Part shown: positions 1 to 8,511 of the stretch, piece after piece
How the letters are laid out: each line of letters starts with the position of its first letter
Position numbering within the stretch: the first letter of the stretch is position 1
Source: Thermoanaerobacterium aotearoense
GTDB taxonomy: Bacteria; Bacillota; Thermoanaerobacteria; Thermoanaerobacterales; Thermoanaerobacteraceae
DNA length: 64,000 nucleotides
Direction: 5' to 3'
NCBI RefSeq assembly: GCF_009905255.1
Contig: NZ_CP047602.1
Coordinates: forward strand, 2,467,501-2,531,500
The notes under the pieces: generated by a model
The model's input: the letters and a program-made list of their open reading frames with translations, nothing else
Database searches by the model: none
What the model was told of the DNA's origin: nothing
Position numbers and translations under genes: made by a program

Positions 1-133
1 CAATAGCAGTTTTTGACGATTCTTCAACAAGCGGCACGCCGTATATTACAGCTTTGTCACCGTACATATCCACAACAAGTTTATTCAAAAAGTAGGACAA
101 AATTGCGCTTATAAAACCACCTACGATAAACAT
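1..133 (-). CDS. Membrane protein, N-terminal fragment cut by window edge (PrsW/CPBP-like motif)
   Basis: Only the first 44 codons are inside the window. The frame starts at an ATG that overlaps the end of pth by 13 bases and reads a short hydrophobic segment (residues 1-20), then a stretch containing PLVEESSKT. A proline followed by EE and a lysine resembles the first motif of PrsW-type or CPBP-type intramembrane proteases, but that family call rests on a few residues. No clear ribosome binding site is visible, so translation may be coupled to pth. The rest of the gene lies outside the window. Confidence 0.4.
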   Translation of the reverse strand, partial: MFIVGGFISAILSYFLNKLVVDMYGDKAVIYGVPLVEESSKTAI

Positions 134-693
134 ATATTGTTGCCATTGTACAAATTCATGGCATGTTCAACTCCATTCTCTATTATATCCAAAACGGCCT
201 TTGCCGCATTATCGATAGAATTTTCAACTATATCCATATCACTTTCCTCAAATCTACCTAAAACATGCTCTATCATGTCGCCTTTTGGCTTTCCTATGCC
301 TAATCGCACTCTTAGAAAGTCCTCGCTATTTAATATATATATAATCGATTTCATTCCATTATGCCCACCTGCACTGCCTTTCTTCCTCACTCTTATTTTA
401 CCCACATCCAGGTCCTTATCATCATATACTACAATCAAATTAGAAAGTGGCAATTTGTAAAAATCAACTATATCGTAAACAGCCTCACCACTGGAATTCA
501 TAAATGTCTGAGGCTTTTGCAGCACTATTTTTTCTCCTTTATAAAGTCCTTCACCGATTAATGATTTGAACTTAATTTTCTTTACAGCTATATCTAATTT
601 TTTAGAAAGACTGTCTATCACTTCGAAACCTACATTGTGTCTCGTTTTTTCATACTCTTTCCCGGGATTCCCAAGTCCTACAACAATGTACAT
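121..693 (-). CDS. pth: Peptidyl-tRNA hydrolase
   Basis: Pth cleaves peptidyl-tRNAs released by abortive translation and recycles the tRNA in the cytoplasm. The protein opens with MYIVVGLGNPG and carries the family's catalytic histidine in KTRHNVGFE; VVYDDKDL and GSAGGHNGMKS are the other conserved blocks. At 190 residues it has the usual length. The start was placed at the ATG preceded by GGAGG eight bases upstream, six codons inside the longest frame. It lies downstream of htrA on the same strand, separated from it by a terminator, and overlaps the next gene. Confidence 0.95.
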   Translation of the reverse strand: MYIVVGLGNPGKEYEKTRHNVGFEVIDSLSKKLDIAVKKIKFKSLIGEGLYKGEKIVLQKPQTFMNSSGEAVYDIVDFYKLPLSNLIVVYDDKDLDVGKIRVRKKGSAGGHNGMKSIIYILNSEDFLRVRLGIGKPKGDMIEHVLGRFEESDMDIVENSIDNAAKAVLDIIENGVEHAMNLYNGNNICLS

Positions 694-765
694 TATAACC
701 CCTCCAGTCATGCTATTTTTTATTATATCACAAAAAACTGTGAAAAAAAGTTCAAGTTCAACAAT

Positions 766-807
766 AAAAAAAGTTCCTTACCAGCGGGAGGAGACTGGTA
801 AAGAACT
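766..807 (-). terminator. Rho-independent terminator of htrA
   Basis: A 13-base inverted repeat (772-784 with 795-807, one G-U pair) with a 10-base loop is followed on the minus strand by a run of seven T. It sits 20 bases after the htrA stop codon and separates htrA from pth. Confidence 0.85.
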
Positions 808-826
808 ATTTAGCGTTATTTACATT

Positions 827-2182
827 TTATTGTGCATTTGAACTGCTCATAAGCTTTACTTTTGTACTCATGGTTCTGCCATTTCTCCAGAATGTAACAG
901 TTATCGTGTCGCCAACTTTATGCTTAGATATTATGCTTTGCAGTGCATCAAAAGTCTGTACTTTTGTTCCATCTACTGCCGTTATCACATCTCCTGCTTG
1001 AAGTCCAGCTTCATCAGCACCGCTTCCTTGCTGTACTTGCGCTATATAGAGTCCAACCGGTATATTGTACTGCGCTGCATCTTGTTGGGTTACTTCCTGT
1101 ACGCTTACACCCATCATTGGTCTTTCTACATATCCATGTTTTATCAAGTCATCTATTATAGGTTTTGCTTCATTTATCGGAATCGCAAATCCCATTCCTT
1201 CAACAGGTGTGCTTTGGCTCTGGAACATTCCAAATGGATCTTGAGTATCTGAACCACCTGTTGATGTCAACTTCACACTTGTTATCCCAACAACTTCACC
1301 ATTGCTGTTGACCAAAGGTCCACCGCTGTTACCAGGATTTATAGCTGCATCTGTCTGAATGAGGTTAACTGGTCCGTAATCGCTTTGAAGATTTCTGTTA
1401 AGACCGCTTATTATGCCTGCTGTAACTGTACCTGCAAAGCTTTCGCCGAGAGGATTTCCTATGGCAACTGCCAGATCTCCTACTTCAAGCTTTGACGAAT
1501 CACCCAATTTTGCCGGAATCAAATTTGTAGCATTTATCTTCAATACTGCCAAGTCAGTCTTTGAATCCTTTCCTATAAGCTGTGCAGGGAACTTTCTGCC
1601 ATCAGATAAATTTACTGTTATCTTAGAAGCTCCATCCACAACATGATTGTTTGTCACTATATAGCCTTGTGAGTCGATGATTATTCCTGAACCACTGCCT
1701 TCAGGCACCAGTGCGCTGCCAAATCCATTGGAATATGATACGCTTGTATCAATTCCAACAACGGAAGGACTTACAATTTTAGCTATATTGGCAATCAAGC
1801 TGTAATTGTTGTTGTCTGATGATGAAAGTGGCAAGTACCTATTTATAACCTGTGTCTGTTGCCCCAAATTAGTGTACTTCATGATTCCTGCCACAGTTCC
1901 GCCACCTATAAGTGCTGCAATCAATGCAACAGCCACAAATGAAACCAGCATCCTTCTTCTAAATCTTTTTACCATCTTGCCTAAGCTTTTTTTGTTGCTT
2001 CTAAATTCTACCCTTGGATTCGTATAGGTTCCACTTTCTTCAGCACCATATGTTGCTTTAATTTCTTGAGTGTCATCTATATTTTCGCCTTTTATGTCAT
2101 CAGAACCTAAGGCATCGTCAGTTCTAAAATTATCTATTTCATTTTCGCCTATATTTTTGTTTTGTTCATTTTCAAAATCCAT
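827..2182 (-). CDS. htrA: HtrA-like membrane-anchored serine protease with PDZ domain
   Basis: This is an envelope quality-control protease that degrades misfolded proteins outside the membrane. The 451-residue protein has an acidic cytoplasmic N-terminus (1-70), one membrane anchor (about 78-100), a trypsin-like domain with catalytic His180 (NNHVVDG), Asp210 (KTDLAVL) and Ser286 (GNSGGPL), and a C-terminal PDZ domain (about 355-445). The longest frame starts seven codons earlier, but AGGAGG sits nine bases before the chosen ATG and inside the longer frame. It lies beside a sensor kinase/response regulator pair in the same orientation, as B. subtilis htrA genes are controlled by CssRS; its promoter carries a direct-repeat box shared with a neighbouring small-RNA promoter. 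Confidence 0.93.
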   Translation of the reverse strand: MDFENEQNKNIGENEIDNFRTDDALGSDDIKGENIDDTQEIKATYGAEESGTYTNPRVEFRSNKKSLGKMVKRFRRRMLVSFVAVALIAALIGGGTVAGIMKYTNLGQQTQVINRYLPLSSSDNNNYSLIANIAKIVSPSVVGIDTSVSYSNGFGSALVPEGSGSGIIIDSQGYIVTNNHVVDGASKITVNLSDGRKFPAQLIGKDSKTDLAVLKINATNLIPAKLGDSSKLEVGDLAVAIGNPLGESFAGTVTAGIISGLNRNLQSDYGPVNLIQTDAAINPGNSGGPLVNSNGEVVGITSVKLTSTGGSDTQDPFGMFQSQSTPVEGMGFAIPINEAKPIIDDLIKHGYVERPMMGVSVQEVTQQDAAQYNIPVGLYIAQVQQGSGADEAGLQAGDVITAVDGTKVQTFDALQSIISKHKVGDTITVTFWRNGRTMSTKVKLMSSSNAQ

Positions 2183-2216
2183 ATTCATCATCCTCCTTAT
2201 CATCTCTCATGATTAC

Positions 2217-2260
2217 ATTATAAATTAGAATTTTTAATAAACTGTGAACATATTGTAAAT
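2217..2260 (-). promoter_or_regulatory. htrA promoter with OmpR-type direct-repeat box
   Basis: Reading the minus strand, TTTACA-5-TTCACA half sites are followed 20 bases later by TATAAT (2222-2217). The 26-base stretch 2236-2260 matches the stretch before the candidate small RNA (2385-2410) with only a few differences, and the distance from box to -10 is the same in both. Hexamer repeats every 11 bases fit binding by an OmpR/PhoB-family regulator, and one is encoded next door. The poor -35 agrees with activator dependence. Binding by that regulator is inference. Confidence 0.65.
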
Positions 2261-2283
2261 TATTTTTAATAATTTTATATGAG

Positions 2284-2362
2284 AAGAAAAATAAATGCAG
2301 CCCGAGGGGTGGCTCGAGCTGCTATAATAAGGGAGGTCAAGGAGAGGCTTTTCTCTCTCTCG
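2284..2362 (-). ncRNA. Candidate small RNA of about 78 nt, co-regulated with htrA
   Basis: Between the sensor kinase stop and htrA lies a unit with its own promoter and terminator and no open frame. Predicted from the minus strand: a 5' hairpin (GAGAG/CTCTC stem), a CU-rich single-stranded stretch reading TTGACCTCCCTT, and a 10-bp GC-rich terminator hairpin (2297-2306 with 2313-2322) followed by ATTTATTTTT. The CCTCCC core could pair with Shine-Dalgarno sequences, as in C-rich Firmicute small RNAs such as FsrA or RoxS. Alternative: an attenuated upstream leader of htrA. No known RNA family was recognised. Confidence 0.55.
2297..2322 (-). terminator. Terminator after kinase gene and candidate small RNA
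   Basis: GC-rich 10-bp stem with one mismatch and a 6-base loop, followed on the minus strand by a T-rich tract (2296-2284). It would stop both the regulator/kinase transcript and the short transcript that starts near 2362. Confidence 0.8.
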
Positions 2363-2368
2363 ATTATT

Positions 2369-2412
2369 ATTATAACCTTAATTTATGAATAAAGTATGAA
2401 CAAATTGTAAAA
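2369..2412 (-). promoter_or_regulatory. Promoter of the candidate small RNA with direct-repeat box
   Basis: On the minus strand TTTACA, then TTCATA (2400-2395), then a 20-base gap and TATAAT (2374-2369). The whole arrangement repeats that of the htrA promoter, including the AATAAA.T.TGAACA core seen on the plus strand. Its presence downstream of the kinase gene, where no protein gene follows before a terminator, is what suggests a small RNA. Confidence 0.6.
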
Positions 2413-2420
2413 ATTTTATT

Positions 2421-3842
2421 TTACTGCTTAACTTTTTTCGCCCTCAATGTAAAAGTAAATGTAGTTCCGTCTGCATCACTACTGGTAGCCCATATATCCT
2501 CATTGTGAAGATTTATGATGCTTCTTACTATATAAAGCCCTAATCCGACACCAGGGCTGCCACTTCTGGCCTTGTCAACTTTGTAAAACCTGTCCCATAT
2601 ATGGTCAATTTCATCAGGCGGTATCGTCTTGCCCTTATTTTGGACTTTTACATGGACTTTTTCCTTCACCTTTTCTGTAGATATGTGTATATAACCACCA
2701 GGATTTGAAAATTTAATTGCATTATCTATCAAATTAGTAAGCACTTGTTCTATCTTGTCTTTATCTGCTTCTACAATTTCTTTGTCACTTTCAAAGTCCA
2801 CCTTAACCATGAGATCCTTATCGCTTATCCTTGCTTCCATCTTTATTATGGTCAGCCTTATAAGCTCGTTTATATCAAATTCTGATATATTTAAAGGGAA
2901 AGCCCCTGATTCCATCTTCGTTATATCCAAAAGTTCAGATATTAATCTGGACATGCGCCTCGTCTCTTTTTGAGCTATCTCAAGATAAAATTTGGATTTC
3001 TCTGCAGGTATAGTCCCATCCACGACTCCATCTATATAGCCTTGAATGGTTGACAAAGGCGAGCGAAGCTCGTGTGAGACATTAGCCACAAACTCTTTTC
3101 TGGCATTATCCATCCTTCCCAATTCACTTGACATTATGTTGAAGGACTTTGCCAAGTCTCCTATTTCGTCGTCATCTACAACGTTTATCTTTGTTGAAAA
3201 ATCTCCTTTTGCCATTTTTTCTGTTGCAATGCTCATCTCTTTTAAAGGATTAGAGATTCTCTTTGATGTATAAGAAATAAGTATAAATGCTATTATTATG
3301 GATATGGCTATGGCTAAAAGCATTATGAAAAATATGTCCATCAAGGTTTTCTGCATCTCTACAATAGGAGCGTGCATGAATATGGCACCTTGAATCTTCC
3401 CAGCCAGTACCAGCGGAAAACCAACAGTCAAAACAGGCTGCGTAAATCTGCCGCCAAAATATCCCCTTCTTACAATAGTCTCACCTTTTAAAATGCTTTT
3501 GATGTCATCTTTGCTTAATGTGACACCTGTCCAATTCTTTTCAAAGTTCTTCGACTGTATATATATGCGCCCGTCTGTGCTTACAACCCATATCGATGCA
3601 TTTATAAGCCTGTCAATGACATTCAAATCTTGATTAAGCCTGTCAATGTCTATGTCCCCTATGAGGTAATCGTTCAAAACGGTATTTATTTGCTTGCCTT
3701 CTTCTACCATTATCTTTTCTTTATCGCGAAAATAATAATTTTCAAACATGATGTAAAAAAGCACGGAAAGTATAGACATCGTAAGCAGTATTATTGCAAT
3801 GTTTGTGAAAAGCAGCCTTCTAAAGAGCCTATTTCTGCTCAA
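2421..3842 (-). CDS. Sensor histidine kinase (HAMP, HisKA, HATPase), CssS-like by context
   Basis: The 473-residue membrane kinase has a TM segment at about 10-32, an extracytoplasmic sensor domain, a second TM at about 167-190, a HAMP domain (190-243), the phospho-acceptor His257 in NVSHELR, and ATP-binding N (LIDNAIKFS) and G boxes (GVGLGLYI). The start codon is TTG, fixed by GAGGTG upstream; the TTG begins one base after the regulator's stop codon, so the pair is translationally coupled. It would phosphorylate the upstream response regulator in response to an envelope signal. The link to secretion stress comes only from its position beside htrA; the sensed signal cannot be read from sequence. 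Confidence 0.85.
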   Translation of the reverse strand: MSRNRLFRRLLFTNIAIILLTMSILSVLFYIMFENYYFRDKEKIMVEEGKQINTVLNDYLIGDIDIDRLNQDLNVIDRLINASIWVVSTDGRIYIQSKNFEKNWTGVTLSKDDIKSILKGETIVRRGYFGGRFTQPVLTVGFPLVLAGKIQGAIFMHAPIVEMQKTLMDIFFIMLLAIAISIIIAFILISYTSKRISNPLKEMSIATEKMAKGDFSTKINVVDDDEIGDLAKSFNIMSSELGRMDNARKEFVANVSHELRSPLSTIQGYIDGVVDGTIPAEKSKFYLEIAQKETRRMSRLISELLDITKMESGAFPLNISEFDINELIRLTIIKMEARISDKDLMVKVDFESDKEIVEADKDKIEQVLTNLIDNAIKFSNPGGYIHISTEKVKEKVHVKVQNKGKTIPPDEIDHIWDRFYKVDKARSGSPGVGLGLYIVRSIINLHNEDIWATSSDADGTTFTFTLRAKKVKQ

Positions 3843-3843
3843 A

Positions 3844-4527
3844 TCATTTCACCTCGAATTTATATCCCACACCCCATACAGTTGTTAGTTTCCAGTTCGG
3901 ACCATCCCCTATTTTCTCTCTCAAACGTTTTATGTGTACATCCACAGTTCGACTATCGCCCATGTACTCGTATCCCCATACGTTTTCTAACAGTTGATCT
4001 CTTGTAAAGACCTTATTGGGATGAGTGCACAAAAAGTAAAAAAGCTCCAATTCCTTCGGTGTAAGGTCTACATTTTCACCTTTGTATTTCACTTTGTACT
4101 CGCTTAAGCTTATAGAAAGATCAGGATATGTGACACTGTCGCCATCATTTTCCTCATGCTCATACCTTCTAAGCACAGCTTTGACACGAGCAACCAATTC
4201 TTTCCCATCAAAAGGCTTTACGATGTAATCGTCGGCGCCTATCTCCAGACCTAAAACTTTGTCAAATGTATCGCCTTTTGCTGTAAGCATTATAATAGGC
4301 ACATTCGTAAATTTCCTTACTTCTTTGCACAGCGTCATTCCATCAATGCCGGGAAGCATCAAATCAAGTATAATAAGCAAGGGGAGTTCTTCTTTTATTT
4401 TGTTTAATGCCGTAAGCCCGTCACTAATCTTCACTGTTGCAAAGCCTTCCTTTTCAAGATAAAGTGAAATTATCTCACATATATTTCTATCGTCGTCAAC
4501 TATATATATTTTTTTGTTTTCGCCCAT
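3844..4527 (-). CDS. OmpR/PhoB-family response regulator, CssR-like by context
   Basis: The 227-residue protein has a receiver domain (1-118) with acidic pair DDD near residue 11, phospho-acceptor Asp55 (LDLMLPG) and Lys in VKPFDGKE, followed by a winged-helix DNA-binding domain (130-227) ending RTVDVHIKRLREKIG. The start was moved 27 codons inward to the ATG preceded by AGAGGGGTG. It forms an operon with the kinase. The direct-repeat boxes before htrA and before the candidate small RNA are the natural targets for this type of regulator, which usually binds as a head-to-tail dimer. Confidence 0.9.
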   Translation of the reverse strand: MGENKKIYIVDDDRNICEIISLYLEKEGFATVKISDGLTALNKIKEELPLLIILDLMLPGIDGMTLCKEVRKFTNVPIIMLTAKGDTFDKVLGLEIGADDYIVKPFDGKELVARVKAVLRRYEHEENDGDSVTYPDLSISLSEYKVKYKGENVDLTPKELELFYFLCTHPNKVFTRDQLLENVWGYEYMGDSRTVDVHIKRLREKIGDGPNWKLTTVWGVGYKFEVK

Positions 4528-4551
4528 ATAAACACCCCTCTTTTTAAGACT

Positions 4552-4580
4552 ATTATACATAATTGATTTAAAAACCGCAA
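4552..4580 (-). promoter_or_regulatory. Promoter of the regulator/kinase operon
   Basis: Minus strand TTGCGG, 17-base spacer, TATAAT, 25 bases before the chosen start codon of the response regulator. No copy of the htrA-type box was seen here, so autoregulation through that box is not supported. Confidence 0.65.
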
Positions 4581-4593
4581 CGATAGATGTATA

Positions 4594-4618
4594 TATAAAA
4601 AAAGGCACCTTAGTGCCT
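4594..4618 (-). terminator. Terminator of glmU-prs operon
   Basis: A 6-bp perfect stem (AGGCAC/GTGCCT, loop of 4) overlaps the prs stop codon and is followed on the minus strand by seven T. Confidence 0.75.
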
Positions 4619-5567
4619 ATACAAACAATTTGCTTACAGACATGCCTTCATATATTCGCATTATGGCTTCCGCCAGCAATGGAGCTACAGTCCTTACCTT
4701 TATCTTGCTTATCTTCTTTTCTTCAGGAAGTGGAATAGTATCTGTTATAACCAATTCTTTTATCGGAGAATCCATCAACCTTTCTATCGCAGGACCTGAC
4801 AAAACACCGTGTGTAGCACACGCATACACCTCTTTTGCACCATTGTCGATAAGCGCTTGCGCTCCCTGCTGCAGCGTCCCTGCTGTATCAATAAGATCAT
4901 CTACCAATATAGCTATTTTACCTCTTACATCACCTATGAGATTCATTATCTCTGCTACATTAGCCTTTGGCCTTCTCTTATCTATTATGGCTATAGGCGC
5001 ATTAAGTTTTTCCGCAAAATTCCTTGCTCTTACTACACTTCCGTGATCTGGGGATACAACCACCACATCTCCGCCCAAATCCTTTTCCATGAAATATTTC
5101 GCCAGTATTGGACCGCCAAGAAGATGGTCAACTGGTATATTGAAATATCCTTGAATCTGTGCCGCATGAAGATCCATTGTGAGAACTCTGTCGGCACCTG
5201 CAACTGTAATAAGATCAGCAACCAGCTTTGCTGTTATCGGATCTCTCGGTTTTGACTTCCTATCTTGTCTGGCATAACCATAATAAGGTATGACAGCAGT
5301 TATCTCGCCAGCAGATGCCCTTTTAAATGCATCTATCATTATAAGAAGTTCCATAAGGTTATCATTTACTGGTGAACACGTAGACTGAACGACAAATACA
5401 TTTGCACCTCTTATGCTTTCTTTGATCCTTACGCTTATCTCACCATCGCTAAATGTACCAACTTCTGAATCACCTAATGTAAGTCCTAAGTTTTCGGCAA
5501 TCTCTCTCGCCAATTCAGGGTTTGAGTTGCCACTAAAAATCTTTATTGCTCCTCCGTGTCTTACCAC
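4617..5567 (-). CDS. prs: Ribose-phosphate pyrophosphokinase
   Basis: Prs makes PRPP from ribose 5-phosphate and ATP for purine, pyrimidine, histidine and NAD synthesis. Motifs include [10 protein letters not shown] at the N-terminus, [10 protein letters not shown] in the flexible loop, and the PRPP-binding loop [10 protein letters not shown]. The longest frame has an odd lysine-rich leader; a GTG codon 13 residues in has AAGGAGG nine bases upstream and gives a protein of 316 residues, the normal size. The GTG lies two bases after the glmU stop codon, so the two genes are an operon, the arrangement common in Firmicutes. Confidence 0.93.
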   Translation of the reverse strand: MVRHGGAIKIFSGNSNPELAREIAENLGLTLGDSEVGTFSDGEISVRIKESIRGANVFVVQSTCSPVNDNLMELLIMIDAFKRASAGEITAVIPYYGYARQDRKSKPRDPITAKLVADLITVAGADRVLTMDLHAAQIQGYFNIPVDHLLGGPILAKYFMEKDLGGDVVVVSPDHGSVVRARNFAEKLNAPIAIIDKRRPKANVAEIMNLIGDVRGKIAILVDDLIDTAGTLQQGAQALIDNGAKEVYACATHGVLSGPAIERLMDSPIKELVITDTIPLPEEKKISKIKVRTVAPLLAEAIMRIYEGMSVSKLFV

Positions 5568-5569
5568 TC

Positions 5570-6943
5570 CTATAGTCCTCCTTTTTTTCTTCTTTCTTCT
5601 ACCCATCCTTCTTTATTCGTCTGGCGACATCTTGCTATCGCCAATGCCCCTTCCGGCACTTCGTCTGTTATGGTTGAGCCTGCAGCTATAAAAGCATTAT
5701 CGTTGACTTTAAGAGGCGATACCAAGTTTACATTGCATCCAACAAAAACATCATCGCCTATGATGGTCTTGTGCTTGTTCTTGCCATCGTAATTGACGAC
5801 TATAGAACCACAGCCCATGTTAACGCGTTTTCCGACTTCTGCATCGCCTATATAAGTCAAATGAGGCACTTTTGTCCCTTCACCTATGACAGACTTCTTT
5901 ATCTCTATGAAATTGCCAAGCTTAGCATTGTCATGTATTACGCTTTCAGGCCTTATTTGGGCAAACGGTCCTAATTTTATATTGTTGTGAAGCTTCGACT
6001 CAGTGATCATAGAAAATACTATTTTGCAGCCATTTCCTATTTCCGAATCGATGATGTAGGAATTAGGTCCTATTTCACAGTCTTCTCCAATCGTAGTCTT
6101 GCCTTCTATCATAGTGCCGGGATATATAATCGTGTCCATTCCTATCATGACATCAGGGCCAATGTAAGTGCTATCAGGATCGATTATGGTAACTCCGTCT
6201 AACATAAGCCTTTCATTTATCCTTTTTCTCATGACTTTCTCCGCATCTTTTAGCTGTACTCTCGTATTGACTCCCATTATCTCCTCATTTGAAGCTTGAT
6301 ATGCTCCGACTTTTCCGCCTAACCTTATCACTATCTCTACGGCATCCGTCAGATAATATTCCCCTTGTGCATTGTTGTTGCCTATATGTTGAAGCGATTT
6401 CCTTAAATAGTCAGAATTAAAAATGTACATTCCGGAATTTATCTCATGGATACCTTTTTCCACATCGTTGGCATCTTTGTCCTCAACAATTTTTAAAACA
6501 TTGCCATTTGAGTCCCTTACAATTCTTCCATATCCATCTGGAATATCAAAAAAAGAAGATAATATTGTGATAGAGTTTTGCTCTTTTAAATGGAAGTCAT
6601 AGAATTTCTTCAATGTCTCAGACGTTATAAGCGGTGTATCACCAGTTAAGATCATTATGTTGCCCGTATCAGGCAATAAGTCCTTCGAAACCATGACAGC
6701 ATGTCCAGTACCAAGCTGTTTTTCTTGATACGCATATTTAACGCTGTCACCCAATACATTCTTTACCTCATTAGCACCGTGTCCTAAAACAACGACTACG
6801 TCCTGTGAACCAGCTTCTTTGGCACTCTTTACAACCCATTCAACCATAGGCCTTCCACAAACTTTGTGAATCACTTTTGGATGCTTTGATTTCATCCTCT
6901 TTCCAAGTCCTGCAGCAAGTATTAGCGTAACAAAATTATCCAT
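5570..6943 (-). CDS. glmU: Bifunctional UDP-N-acetylglucosamine pyrophosphorylase / glucosamine-1-phosphate acetyltransferase
   Basis: GlmU makes UDP-GlcNAc for peptidoglycan. The N-terminal uridyltransferase domain (1-230) carries the nucleotide-binding signature [15 protein letters not shown]; the C-terminal half (about 250-445) is a left-handed beta-helix of hexapeptide repeats with the acetyltransferase signature around [15 protein letters not shown]. At 457 residues it is full length. It is first in an operon with prs and is preceded by a sigma-A-type promoter. Confidence 0.95.
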   Translation of the reverse strand: MDNFVTLILAAGLGKRMKSKHPKVIHKVCGRPMVEWVVKSAKEAGSQDVVVVLGHGANEVKNVLGDSVKYAYQEKQLGTGHAVMVSKDLLPDTGNIMILTGDTPLITSETLKKFYDFHLKEQNSITILSSFFDIPDGYGRIVRDSNGNVLKIVEDKDANDVEKGIHEINSGMYIFNSDYLRKSLQHIGNNNAQGEYYLTDAVEIVIRLGGKVGAYQASNEEIMGVNTRVQLKDAEKVMRKRINERLMLDGVTIIDPDSTYIGPDVMIGMDTIIYPGTMIEGKTTIGEDCEIGPNSYIIDSEIGNGCKIVFSMITESKLHNNIKLGPFAQIRPESVIHDNAKLGNFIEIKKSVIGEGTKVPHLTYIGDAEVGKRVNMGCGSIVVNYDGKNKHKTIIGDDVFVGCNVNLVSPLKVNDNAFIAAGSTITDEVPEGALAIARCRQTNKEGWVEERRKKGGL

Positions 6944-6994
6944 CGCGACACCTTCTAATACATTCTTAATATTTTAACTCTTTACTCCTATACT

Positions 6995-7023
6995 ATTTTA
7001 ACTATAAATTTGACAAAGTTCAA
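6995..7023 (-). promoter_or_regulatory. glmU promoter
   Basis: Minus strand TTGAAC, 17-base spacer, TAAAAT, about 50 bases before the glmU start codon. Confidence 0.6.
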
Positions 7024-7054
7024 CAAAAAAATAAAAAGGAGAAACCTCCTTTTT
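7024..7054 (-). terminator. Terminator of spoVG
   Basis: A 9-bp perfect stem (7033-7041 with 7046-7054, loop of 4) overlaps the spoVG stop codon and is followed on the minus strand by TATTTTTTTG. Confidence 0.8.
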
Positions 7055-7334
7055 ATTCCTGTCCTTGCGGCTTGTCCTGCTCTTTAGCTTTTTCGTATTC
7101 GCTAAGTATAGCAGATTGAATCTTTGCTCTTGTCTCTGAATTTATTGGATGTGCAATATCTTTAAACTCTCCTTCGGGTGTCTTGCGGCTAGGCATAGCT
7201 ATAAACAAACCATTCTGTCCCTCAATAACCTTTATATCATGAACAACAAATTCATTATCGAAGGTTACAGAAACCACAGCTCTCATTTTGCCTTCCTCGT
7301 TTATTTTTCTCACCCTAACGTCTGTAATTTCCAT
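7053..7334 (-). CDS. spoVG: Septation/sporulation regulator SpoVG
   Basis: SpoVG is a small RNA/DNA-binding regulator linked to sporulation and septation in Firmicutes. The protein begins [11 protein letters not shown] and carries the family blocks [21 protein letters not shown] and DIAHPINSE. Choosing the ATG after AAGGTGGTG (seven codons inside the longest frame) gives 93 residues, the usual length. It sits between purR and glmU, the gene order found in B. subtilis (purR-yabJ-spoVG-glmU), here without yabJ. A sigma-H-like promoter lies 90 bases upstream. Confidence 0.95.
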   Translation of the reverse strand: MEITDVRVRKINEEGKMRAVVSVTFDNEFVVHDIKVIEGQNGLFIAMPSRKTPEGEFKDIAHPINSETRAKIQSAILSEYEKAKEQDKPQGQE

Positions 7335-7420
7335 AAGCTCACCACCTTCCTGCAATATAAGCCAATAATTTATGACTTTAAATATAAGAAAAATTAAATA
7401 AAATTTCTTACCTTAATATT

Positions 7421-7447
7421 ATTCGCCATTAAATCAAAATTTCCTCC
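7421..7447 (-). promoter_or_regulatory. Sigma-H-like promoter of spoVG
   Basis: Minus strand AGGAAATT, 11-base gap, then GGCGAAT. This fits the sigma-H consensus (AGGAwWW, 11-12 bases, RnnGAAT). B. subtilis spoVG is the classic sigma-H target, which supports the call. Confidence 0.7.
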
Positions 7448-7535
7448 ATGAAAAATTAAAATTTAGAAAAATTTTGATAAAAAAATTCATTTTATGCCAC
7501 CACACTATTATTTCCATTATTATGCATATTATACA

Positions 7536-8354
7536 TTATTTTAACCAATCGCTTATCTCCATCTTTACAGTTTCTTTCTCCTCATTCATGTCTACAAGCG
7601 TAAATACGGAAAAATAGTTTTTCACAACCTTGTTTTCAGGCTCTTTTGTAGATATCATGACACCAGCGCCTATCACTTCTGCATCAAACTCGTTCATAAG
7701 CTCAATCATGCCTTTTATAGTGCCACCTGCTTTCATGAAGTCATCTATCAAAACCACTTTTGAATTCCTCTCTAAAGATCTCCTTGAAAGGGACATGGCT
7801 TTTATCTGCTTTTGCGAACCTGAAACGTAGTTTATTGAAACAGATGAACCTTCAGTCACTCTATTGTCTTGCCTTATAATCACCAATGGAACATTTAATG
7901 CTTTGGCACACATGATGGCAATAGGTATCCCTTTTGTCTCAACTGTGACAACTGCATCAACATCTTTGTCCTGAAATGGATATGATAGAATTTCACCTAT
8001 CTTATTGGCATATTGAGGAGAATAAATGATATCGGCAGTGTACAAAAAACCTCCCGGAATAATCCTTTTGGGATCCTGAAGCTTATTGCATATATCTATC
8101 ATAAATTCGCGATAATTATCTATATTATTTATAGGAATGTACTTTATACCGCCGCCAGCACCTGCAACAGTCTTTATCTTACCTAAGCCGAACTTTTCTA
8201 ATATACCTTGAAGTATATCCATGTCTTCTGATGCAGTGGACTTTGCGACATTAAATAGATCCATAAAATAATTCAAGTTATACAATTTATTGGGGTTTTC
8301 GGTCAATATCTTAAGTATGACACTGATCCTCTCGTACCTTTTGTATGAATTCAT
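7536..8354 (-). CDS. purR: Purine operon repressor PurR
   Basis: PurR of the Firmicute type represses purine synthesis genes and is released by PRPP. The 272-residue protein has a winged-helix N-terminus (1-75) and a phosphoribosyltransferase-like domain with the PRPP-binding motif LIDDFMKAGGT (about 200-211). GGAGG precedes the ATG by eight bases. It stands directly upstream of spoVG. No classical PurBox pair was recognised near its own promoter. Confidence 0.93.
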   Translation of the reverse strand: MNSYKRYERISVILKILTENPNKLYNLNYFMDLFNVAKSTASEDMDILQGILEKFGLGKIKTVAGAGGGIKYIPINNIDNYREFMIDICNKLQDPKRIIPGGFLYTADIIYSPQYANKIGEILSYPFQDKDVDAVVTVETKGIPIAIMCAKALNVPLVIIRQDNRVTEGSSVSINYVSGSQKQIKAMSLSRRSLERNSKVVLIDDFMKAGGTIKGMIELMNEFDAEVIGAGVMISTKEPENKVVKNYFSVFTLVDMNEEKETVKMEISDWLK

Positions 8355-8387
8355 CGAAAAACCTCCAAAGACAAACTTTTAATTAAC

Positions 8388-8416
8388 ATTATATTTTAAA
8401 GTTCATTAATTTGCAA
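8388..8416 (-). promoter_or_regulatory. purR promoter
   Basis: Minus strand TTGCAA, 17-base spacer, TATAAT, 34 bases before the purR start. A plus-strand TATAAT (8424-8429) with a weak TTCATT at -35 (8402) probably serves murC, so the divergent promoters overlap. Confidence 0.6.
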
Positions 8417-8511
8417 TATGTGATATAATCTTTTTGTATAGTATTTTATCTTCATAAAGAGACCGTTTTTTGGCAATAATAATAACAAAATTTGAAAGAG
8501 GTGCTATATTA

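Noticed and set aside
920-1252. Open frame of 110 codons on the plus strand inside htrA
   Set aside because: Antisense shadow of a well-supported gene with catalytic motifs; no ribosome site and no recognisable protein.
4809-5255. Open frame of 148 codons on the plus strand inside prs
   Set aside because: Antisense to prs in another frame, rich in Cys, Tyr and Ile as expected of a shadow, with no family motif.
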